DNA of 64,000 nucleotides from NCBI GenBank assembly GCA_963989385.1, contig OZ022508.1, forward strand, positions 50,817,087 through 50,881,086, read 5' to 3'. The notes below the pieces were generated by a model, which worked only from the letters and a program-made list of their open reading frames with translations, searched no databases and was not told the DNA's origin. The DNA comes from Ctena decussata (Eukaryota; Mollusca; Bivalvia; Lucinida; Lucinidae). The translations under genes were made by a program, and so were the position numbers. Positions 55,939-64,000 of the stretch are shown piece by piece; positions within the stretch are counted from its first letter, which is position 1; every line of letters starts with the position of its first letter.

Positions 55939-56505
55939 CTAGGGGAAAACAAAATTCAGATGACTTCCGGATGGGAAAGGATCGACTTTTATTTTGTAAA
56001 CAAAGGGATTTATACCGCTTGCCATACAGAAATACTTGCAAGTTGAATGTTTTACATCATTGTACATTTTGTTGTAGTTCAGTCTGTGCTCTGTAGATTT
56101 ATATCTCCGATGTATTGTAGGGAACTCTTCATCAAGATAATACTTATGCCTTAATATTATACAGTTAGACAAACACTGAAATACATACGGACAGTAGCAA
56201 GTCAGTAAACTGATAGGTTTTTTAAATATGTGCCAAAGGTCACATACATTGTACCACAAAGGATGATTTTTCTGCAAGCATCCCGCTTTAAAAACGTACT
56301 TTTAATCATAATTTCACCATTCGTTGAAATATAAATATAGATATTGTGGTAATCGTTCAGCATAATCAGCAAAATGACAATCGTGCAATCTTTTGGGATT
56401 TACATCTTTGAATAAGCTTAAAAAAGCATCTTTGTAGTAGATTTTGTTCTGTCTAGAACCACTCCTAGAAAAAATGTGGTTATTGGGTCGCTCCTTTAGG
56501 ATCAT
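55939..56505 (-). other. Two adjacent unassigned minus-strand frames
   Basis: Minus frames of 63 codons (56505-56314) and 112 codons (56277-55939) follow each other with a short gap. Their composition (Tyr, His, Cys and charged residues well mixed) is less AT-biased than chance frames nearby. They could be an exon or pseudogene fragment. I recognise no domain and cannot support a start codon, splice sites or a product. Confidence 0.25.
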
Positions 56506-56739
56506 TCACTTAAAGCTTTTCCCCCTTGATTAACTGAGAAGTAAAATTAAACGCCCAATATAACATGATATTTCATGTTATAGTTTTTCTTGTTATTTCT
56601 GGAGTCAGTAAAAATCGCTGCAATTAACGAATTTTCATTACCACGTAGCTGGCAACGACTTCAGTACAATGAAAACATGACGGAGTTTTAATAAGCAGTT
56701 TCCAGATCCCTTTAGAGATATTTTTACATCAGTTTACTG

Positions 56740-57140
56740 TACACGCCCGTTTGAAAAAGTAGACGTATTATGTCATGGCACTTGCGTCCATCCGTCCGTT
56801 GTTAACATTTCGTTTCCGGATAACTCCTATAACTCCATATTGTTTCGAAGTTACGCTCTGATTTTTTAGCGGTGTTACAGCCCTTTACTTAGAATTTTTA
56901 GCTTGTTCATTTTGGGATAACTCCTCCAATAATTTTCATCTAATTCAGCTGAAACTTTGTAAGTTGTTAGACTACCATGTGGAGAAGCGCATATTGTTTG
57001 GAAGTTACGGTACAATGATTTTCAGCAGAGTTACGGCCCTTTGCCAAAAAAATCTACTATGGCAGTTAGTTTGGCAATTCTTGTGCGTTCGATAACTATG
57101 TTATTCTTTAGAGTATCATGATGAAACTTGATAGCAATGT
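56740..57140. repeat. GTCCGTCC-headed repeat, ~170-bp units
   Basis: Begins cccgtttgaaaaagtagacg, then TCCATCCGTCCG (56788-56799), followed by two to three units with 'gataactcct', 'gaagttacg-t' and 'gttac-gccctttgc'. Same architecture as the repeats at 58975, 60057, 60880 and 63710, but with a different unit sequence. Confidence 0.6.
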
Positions 57141-58541
57141 ATATGAAGTTAAGACAGCGTGTGTGAAGCGACTATATGGGAAATGCGCTTAAGTGGGATA
57201 AATTTACGGCTAAGTAGGAAAAGGTCTATCAAGCGCTTAAATAGGAAATACAACTAAATGAGAAAAATGAACTATATACTACAGCTTAAGAGACGTTCTT
57301 AGTTAAGCTGGGCCATTAGCTATTATTTTTGTCCTTCGTATTACCTTTCTTTAAATAACAAAATTACGGTCCTGTTTACCCTCTGACAAGTAGCCCTCTG
57401 TCTAAAGAAGCAGATAAAAGTACCAAGACATGAATGCGTTTTGTTAGACATTTTTAACACTGGTTCGAATAATGATACCCTGGTTTAAAAGGCGACGTTT
57501 TTAAATGTCGCAATATTGCCGTTGCATAGATATGAACGTCGCACGGCTAAAAAAGATAAATCACTGCTTAAAATCGAAATTCAGATGATTTCTTACATAT
57601 TTCCCCGCTTTAACAATATCTAAAGGGTAGTTTTTGCTACGAAATAAGACTGGGAACTAATGTCGCAAATTTTATGTAACCTACGTCACAGCGGTAAATT
57701 CATGATACATGTATTAACTAAAATGGCCTAGCATCATAAAACTTACAAGATCACACGGAGAAATATGTGTTCCTCAATAGTTTATATCATTTGTGCAAAT
57801 TTTCTCCACTTTTGTATTTTTTACTCGACTTCAAAATACATTACCCCAGCATTTTTCTGTAAGAATGTAACCTTACGTCACGGGCTTTTTTTAAAAACTG
57901 AGCAAAGCAATCGCTCTAAAACTCATGTGCAAAATCCTGCCTCGTAACAGCTACAAGATGGTGTGCTTAGATTTCATGCACTGAAACATTAAACGGTATA
58001 AAAACGTTAAAAAGTGTGTACTGTAACCTACGTCACACGTAACCTACGTCACAACGTCACTAAGACCACGTTTTGAAAGCGTTGACGTCATTTGATTAAG
58101 CAGCGCTTCATAGAAAACCCCTTTCTTCCAAAGAAGCAAAGAAAAACATTTTGAATTGAAACAAGCCAAAATAATCAAATGCCAGTAGATGAGTAAATGT
58201 GCAATGCTACGCATCTCAAAGAAATCGTATGCGACATCGTTCTTTAACGTGTCTAAATAAATAACGTCATATGTTTCGGCCCCACCCTGTAGTCTCACTC
58301 CTAGTCGACTCAGAGGCCTGTGTGCTCCATACAAGAGACAGACTCTTGTGATTATGATTCATTGAATAGATAATCCATAAATATTTTCAACTTTCCAGCA
58401 TCAACACTTACCTGAGTTATGATCAACAAAACTTTCAAACATATTTCCTTTGGACCAACTCTGTAGCCCACCCCTTGCCTGATGCAGTTGCCAAATCCTG
58501 GTTTCTGTAATGGTACCATACTTTTGATTTTATTCCCATTT
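57141..58541. other. Unassigned sequence with TACGTCAC motifs
   Basis: No gene supported. The word ACCTACGTCAC occurs near 57680, 58027 and 58044, with a variant ACCTTACGTCAC near 57870; each contains a CRE-like half site. There is loose repetition of 'aagtgggaaaa'-type words at 57180-57280. Confidence 0.4.
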
Positions 58542-58960
58542 TGCCTATGTCCAATATGACCTGTTATACATTGTGACCACTGTCCCCACTCAAGGGCAAG
58601 CCTTAGGTGCAACTTTACTATGAAGTCAAAGGCGTTAGTCTGGGTAAGCAGCATACCAAATTTAGACTTTGTAACATAAAAGGTATCAGAGTTATGAGCT
58701 CCAAGAGAAATACATACCGGTATGTGTTCAATATGACCTGTTATACAGTTTGACACCTGCCGCCGCCGCCCCCCCTCTTATAGATTGTGACCCCTGGTCC
58801 CACCCAGGGGCAAGCTCTAGGAATATTTCTACCATAAATTCAAAGGTGCTGGTCTGAGTAAGTATTATACCGAATTTAAACTTTGTAGCATAAAAGGTAT
58901 CAAAGTTATCTGCTACAAGAGAAACGCGGACTTAAAGGTGGACGTAAACTTGAATCTAAA
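58542..58960. repeat. Two ~215-bp tandem units
   Basis: Both units contain tgaccactgtccccac/tgacccctggtcccac, then aaggggcaagc-ta, aattcaaaggtg-t-gtctg, accaaatttagactttgta and cataaaaggtatca. The second begins after a C-rich junction at 58761-58776. Transcribed frames across them are not coding. Confidence 0.75.
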
Positions 58961-58974
58961 CTTTAACATTTCTT

Positions 58975-59925
58975 ACCCCCCGCCGAAGATGGAGGGATAT
59001 AGTTTTCTCCATGTCCGTCCTTGTCCGTCCTTCCATCAGTCCGTCTGTCCGTCCGTCCGGAGACATAACTAAGTAACCACTGAACGCAATTTCATGAAAC
59101 TTAAAATATATATATATCACTATATCGCGCTGATGCATGTGAAGTTTTGTCTGACTGGCTTTAGTAGTGCATGAGTTATCGCCCTTTAATAGACTTAAAA
59201 CCAATAAAATGATAAAAGCAATAAAATGGGTCATAACTAAGTAACCAATTATCAAAACTTCATGAAACCTAAAGTAAATATGTATCACCATAACGCGGAT
59301 ATGCATATAAAGTTTCATCAGAATGGCATCAGTAGTGCCCTTGAATCAGTTTAAGATTGCCAAATTCAGCCATAACTAAGTTAACAATGAATTTACTTCT
59401 TTGAAACTTATACTAAAAATGTATCAGTATAACACATTGATGCAGTTTCCGTTTGTGGGATTTGCTTCAGTTAGCATTGAGTTATTGCCCTTGAATCGGT
59501 TTAAAATCAACAAACTGAGTCATAACTAAGGTACCGGTGAATAAAATTTCTTGTAAAGGAATAGAAAATGAATGGAATTTCATGAAACTCAAAATAAATG
59601 AGAATTGTCATGACACAGCAGTGCACATTAGGTTTTATTATAATCATTTCAGTATAGCTTGATTTAATGCCCTTGAATTGATTTAAATCTACAAATTAGC
59701 CATAACTAAGGTACCGGTGAATAAAATTTCTTGTAAAGGAATAACAAATGTATCATCATAGTGCAGTGATGGTGAGGCATGTGTTTAAGAAGAACAGCTT
59801 CAGCCCAGGAGTTATTGTCTTGATTTTATTTACAATCCCCAAGTTCAGCCTTAACTAAGTAGCCAGTGAACGAAATTTTATCAAACTTCAAATAAACCAT
59901 TTATAACGAACTTCGGCGGGGGATA
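58975..59925. mobile_element. Element with inverted ends and ~155-bp tandem core
   Basis: Left end ACCCCCCGCCGAAG (58976-58989) and right end CTTCGGCGGGGGAT (near 59911-59924) are inverted. A GTCC-rich run follows the left end (59016-59060). The core has about six units with cataactaagtaacc, atgaaactt-aaataaatgt, and gcccttgaatcggtttaaa near 59070, 59225, 59370, 59520, 59700 and 59850. Same construction as the elements at 13430 and 38456, with different sequence. Confidence 0.65.
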
Positions 59926-60056
59926 TGAATTCACCAAATTTGCTTGTAAGACTCTGGTTTGGTGAAAAACAGTATGCCCCACTTCCGCCTTATGCAGGCG
60001 GGGACATAAAACTATTCTTGAGCAATATAATAAAGTTGATGCTCCGGCCCGCTTGA

Positions 60057-60560
60057 TTGTCTACTGACGTAGGCGAAGGGGGTTATAGAAACGAACCTCG
60101 TCCGTCCGTGTTAGCGTCCGTTATGGTCCGTCCGTCCTTCCGTCCATCCGAAATCTTGTCCCCGCAACTCTTTCATCGGATTGATTTGAGATTTTATAGA
60201 TTTTATTCTTATGACATGATGATGTGCATGTGGTTTTCCATTTTTGTTTCGGCCATTTTTGATAAGAGCTACGGCCCTTCCTGACTCAAACCTTGTCCCT
60301 GCACCTTGTGGCCTATCTTTGATCCGACTGACTTGATAAAGTGCAGAATGTTTCACCATGATCTGAAGATGCGCATATGAAAATGGATTTTCAGCAGTCT
60401 CATTTTTCACAAAGTTATGGGGCTTTCTCATATTTGGTATTTTTCAGTCTTTTGAACCGTCTGCCCAAGAGAGTGAATTTTGGTATGCTGTTAGTAATCT
60501 GGTATATTGATTATTCTAATTATGGTTCGGATGTGCCAAATTTTATGTTCCTTTCATAGA
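60057..60560. repeat. GTCCGTCC-headed repeat, ~165-bp units
   Basis: Runs of GTCCGTCC at about 60099-60150 lead into units with 'cttgtccc-gca-ctttg', 'atcggattgatttgag' and 'gatgatgtgcatgtg'/'gaagatgcgcatatg'. About two and a half units. No coding content. Confidence 0.6.
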
Positions 60561-60832
60561 TAACATACATTACCGTAAAGGGCTGGCCTTCTGATTTAGC
60601 GGTCCCGATTTTGAGACCCGCTGGAAGCGGAAATCTATCAAACCGTGAACGGGAGTCCATTGCAAGGCTAGCTTATCAATATCACCCTCTATCGTCCTGA
60701 TTTGACTGAAAAAAGTATTGAAAACGGCTTAAAATCGCAAGTTATCCATTTTGCATTACAAATATGATTAATCGACAAGTAAGCTGCACTCTATAAAAAG
60801 TGTTGAACGGAATGTATATGAACGGAATTATG
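60561..60832. other. Unassigned sequence
   Basis: Short stretch of mixed composition; no frame or repeat supported. Confidence 0.4.
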
Positions 60833-61480
60833 CCCCCCCCCCCCCGCCCCACCACTCACCTTCCGGCGGAAACATATTGTTTTTTCCCATAGTGGTCTGT
60901 CTGTCCATCTGTGTCTCTGTCTGTCTGTCCGTCACAAATCGTGCCCGCTCCTTAACTCTGAATCCGTTCAAGATATTTTCGCCAAACTTGGTACAAATAT
61001 AAAGGGTCATCAGATGATGTGCAGCGAAGAAAAACTAACTCCGCCTACTTTTTTGACGGAAGTATGCCCTTTGTAATTACTAGTATGGCAATCGTGTGCG
61101 CACTATACATTTAAAACCGTTATAGATTATTTCACGAAACTCGGTACACTAATAAATAAATCATCAGACAATGTGCAGAGAACAAGAACTGTACCTTCAC
61201 CTACATTACGTACTGAGTTATGCTCCTTTGTAACTATGAGAATGGAAATTGTGTCTGCTCTATCACTTCAAAACTATTTAAGATAGTTTTCACGAAACTT
61301 GGTACATGTACAAACATTAAAACGTCATCGGATAATATGCAGAGAAAAAGAATCGTAACTCCGCCTATATTATACACAGAATTATACCCCTTTGTAATTA
61401 CTAGTATGGAAAGCATGTCCACTCTATAACTTTTAAACCATCAAGATAGTTTTATGAAACTTATAAGAAATATAAAGCAT
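60833..61480. repeat. Array of the 14.7-kb family (~150-bp unit), second locus
   Basis: A C run (60834-60846) and GTCTGTCCATC/GTCTGTCTGTCCGTC run, then about four units with cgtgcccgctccttaactctg, gatattttcgccaaacttgg and catcagatgatgtgcag. Same family as 14735-17880. Confidence 0.8.
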
Positions 61481-62267
61481 TGTCAATCGATGTGCTGGGT
61501 ATTTTGATATTTTGATATTTTGATTTCTAGCTGACCTACTTGTAGAAATGAAAAAAAAATGCTTGACTACTGTTTAAAATTTCAGTTATTGTTCTTGAAT
61601 CTTTTTATTCCTGATTTGTGTCGCATGAGGTAAAAAATAAGGTCTCGTGTATGTAATACTTTGATAGGATTGAGCTTTTTTTTGTAATTAGATTCCTTAG
61701 GGGCACACAGGCATCTAGTTGTGTGGAAGTTAAGAATGAAATTAGTTTGCGCGATTTCTCCTCATGTGACCACAATCACTCACCAGCATAACCCATGCCA
61801 TGTCTTACATGCTGTTTGAAACTAGTTTCTGTTTCCTCTCTTGTCTCTGTGTTTTTTCTGACTGTATTTTTCTTATTTTCTTGCTTTTCTGCTCATAGCT
61901 GTGCTCCAGAGTAGATTGGGGCTATAGGGATAGTTCTGGGATGATTTTTCCCTATTTCTCAACAAGTGCATATGTTTGTACCCTTCATTGGAGCCGTCTC
62001 AATGAGACGGCTCTAATGATGGGTCACTTATGTGTGTATGTAAGTGCGTTTTTTTTTTTTTTTTTTCTTCTATGGCTTAGTGTAGAGGGTTGCCGCGGAT
62101 TGTCCCTTTTAGCCCCTCTTCCTGGAGCACTGTCACGGTATTTCATAGCAAATTGTAATTTTTTTATAAATTGTTGTTTTGTTGTCGCAATTAATGCTAA
62201 TCACATCTAGTAGCTAAAGATTTCATAATACTTGTAATTCATTTAACTGTAATCTATAGCCCATGTG
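61481..62267. other. Unassigned sequence with a short hairpin
   Basis: Contains a perfect hairpin GAGCCGTCTCA/TGAGACGGCTC at 61991-62013 and a T run at 62049-62066. The hairpin is terminator-like in form, but in this eukaryotic setting it is more likely a mobile-element end. No gene. Confidence 0.4.
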
Positions 62268-62446
62268 TTTGAATGCGAACAGGTCCGATCCTCACCAGCT
62301 TGAATGCCGTCCATGCTGGTCTATTTTGGGAGAGCTCCCCTGTACGGTTTAAGCCTATCCGTCCAGCGGATAGTCATGGGCCGTACGGGGGACACCGACG
62401 TCCATTGAGCCGTTGCTGGTGTTTAGAGCACCTGCTCGCATTCAAA
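62268..62446. mobile_element. 179-bp hairpin MITE
   Basis: Terminal inverted repeat TTTGAATGCGAACAGGT (62268-62284) matches the reverse complement of 62430-62446 with one mismatch in 17. Inside, TATCCG/CGGATA forms the central hairpin (around 62357-62373) and cccctgtacgg/ccgtacggggg an intermediate stem, so most of the element can fold. TGTG borders both sides as a possible short TSD. Confidence 0.75.
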
Positions 62447-63109
62447 TGTGGATAATGTTTAAAGGAAGAAAAAAAAATTTGCTCTGCTGTTAATGTAATG
62501 TATAACGTTAAAGGCACTGTTGCTTCAACTAGCAAAGACTATTCCCTGCGAGCACGCGATGCTTTGTCGGCGTTGATCTAGCGTTGGAAAATGTTAGATG
62601 GACGTCGTACCGGCGACGTGTGTTCTCTGGATGATATTGATGCGTTGTTATTGCAATCATTGCCTTTTCCACCGCCAATATTATTACTATTATAGTTACT
62701 ATTATTAGTTTTATCTTTATCATTATTATTATTATTATTACTATTATTATTCATTCCTCTTAATCTGCTCAGTCGCCTATTTGCCCACCTGATACATATC
62801 TCAGTGATGCTAGAATCCACCTGATAAAGTCTTTCTCAGTTGAAAGCCAGGCGACTGTTCGGGTAAAGGGAGTGAATTCAAATATTTTTCTTGCATAGAA
62901 GATGAATTTTGGCTTCCCTTTGATTAGGCAGACTTATTCTGCTTTCCCCACATACAATACCACGCTGCGTTTGCTGCGTGGTTACGTAACACTTTCCTTG
63001 TGTAATTCTGTCACTACGCCATGATGTTGTTTATATGTTGTATTGCTGTTCTCATATATCACTCTTGTGGTGATCTGACCTAATAAAGAATAAAACTGAA
63101 AACTGAAAC
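62447..63109. other. Unassigned sequence with (ATT)n microsatellite
   Basis: ATT-rich microsatellite at about 62680-62755, otherwise no feature. The frames over it are Asn/Ile runs. Confidence 0.5.
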
Positions 63110-63705
63110 TATAACTCCAGCACATTTCTAAAGGAATTATGCCTCTTTGTAATTTTTAGTTCAGAAATTGTGTCCGCTCTGTAACTTTTAATCCACTGAA
63201 TAAAACTTGGCCCAAATATAAAGCATCGTCCGTTGATGTGCAGAGAACAAGAACCAAAACTGGATCTATATTTTTACGGAATTATGCCTCTTTGTAATTT
63301 TAGTATGGCAGTTGTATCTACTCTTTAACTTTATAAGTATTAAAGATATTTTAGTAAAATTTCTTGCAATTATAAAGCATAAACAGATGATGTGCAGAAA
63401 ATCAAGAACCATGAAGAACGGTAAATTTGATGTGATTAAGCTCTTTTGTAATTTTAAGTATAGAAATCATGTTTCTTCCGTAACTTTAAAACCGCTGAAG
63501 ATTTTTAATGTAATTAAGCTGATTCGTAATTTTAGTATAGAAATCATGTTTCCTCTGTTGCTTTTAAAACCGCTGAAGATTATTGTTTTGTATTTTTTTT
63601 TTTTTTACAAATTTGGTACAAATATAAACCATCATCAAACGATGCGAAGAGAACAAGAACCATACGTCCACCTACACCATTTAAAGAATAATGTCCCTTT
63701 GTAAT
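63110..63705. repeat. Array of the 14.7-kb family, third locus
   Basis: About four diverged units with gaattatgcctctttgtaa, ttgtgtccgctctgtaactt and gatgtgcagagaacaagaac. The third unit is partly duplicated (tttaaaaccgctgaagat twice, 63485 and 63561). Confidence 0.8.
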
Positions 63706-64000
63706 TATACCCTCGCTTTGAAAAAGTGGGGGGTATACTGGTTTGCATCTGTCCGTCATTCCGTCCGTCCGTAATTCCGTAACACTTTTTAGTAAAAATT
63801 TCGTAAGCGATTTCTCCGTAATGGAAAAAGCTAGAATGTTCATATATATGCTTGACACTGACTTGTTGTATCGTGGGATTGAAATTCAGCCCTCTCCTGC
63901 TTATTCTTCCCCGTATTTATCCATTTTTCTTTCTTTCTGGTAAAAATTTTCGAAAAAGATTTCTCCACAATGATAAATGCTAGAATGCTCATATTTGGCA
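63706..64000. repeat. GTCCGTCC-headed repeat, cut by the window end
   Basis: Begins taccctcgctttgaaaaagt (63708-63727), then gggggtatactggtttgcatc, then a TCCGTCATTCCGTCCGTCC run at 63750-63771, then units with gatttctcc--aatgga-aaagctagaatg at 63809 and 63960. It continues beyond the window. Confidence 0.6.

Noticed and set aside
61988..62018. Rho-independent-type terminator
   Set aside because: The hairpin is not followed directly by a T run and the context is eukaryotic repeat DNA; more likely an element end.

Overview
This is a repeat-dense, AT-rich animal genomic window with no host gene that I can support. The best guess for the organism is a marine bivalve mollusc. The grounds are an RTE-type LINE, tRNA-derived SINEs whose 3' ends read 'ttaacgtcca' or (AACC)n, and many tandem families of 150-180 bp units headed by GTCCGTCC runs. 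These grounds rest on remembered repeat style, not on a search. Every long reading frame that can be interpreted belongs to a transposable element.

Layout. Positions 1-7558 hold the decayed gag-pol interior of a Ty3/Gypsy-type LTR retrotransposon, followed by the start of its 3' LTR. That LTR is split by an RTE-like LINE (7953-10712) whose 5' end is inverted, the twin-priming signature. Positions 11.8-17.9 kb are minisatellites and a long degenerate array of ~150 bp units. Two tRNA-SINEs with target-site duplications (TSDs) lie at 18.2-18.8 kb. From 21.0 to 26.5 kb there is a ~180 bp-period array carrying one X-box-like palindrome (GTTRCCATGGYAAC type) per unit, with an orientation switch near 24.1 kb. 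A 755-bp solo LTR sits in this array at 22867-23621, with an AAAT TSD, a TATA box, a poly(A) signal and a strikingly long heat-shock-element cluster.

Positions 27197-34779 look like one large DNA-transposon-like unit with long terminal inverted repeats beginning CACYTATAGGG. It carries a broken gene resembling PIN/FEN-type nucleases. It has itself been invaded by a 2.44-kb foldback element (27600-30038, TTAAT TSD) and by a second LINE copy (30631-32412, minus strand). Just outside lie a 265-bp duplicate of its gene flanked by 25-bp direct repeats, and a third, much older LINE copy (35.3-36.05 kb).

The right half is mostly tandem and palindromic DNA: GTTCTTGAAC clusters (36.7-38.0 kb), a hairpin-ended element with ~178-bp units (38.46-39.62 kb), a 1.56-kb duplication containing a SINE (41.3 and 45.8 kb), a ~125-bp satellite carrying AGGTCAnnnTGACCT palindromes (48.4-49.7 kb), a TA-flanked element with a 63-bp minisatellite (49.76-51.2 kb), an array that inverts about its centre (53.86 kb), 1.5 kb of GATATC-centred palindromes (54.3-55.8 kb), and further GTCCGTCC-headed repeats to the end of the window.

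The genes do not form a pathway. The coherent story is layers of nested mobile elements, several of which carry arrays of perfect transcription-factor-type palindromes. The most interesting single object is the heat-shock-element-bearing solo LTR.
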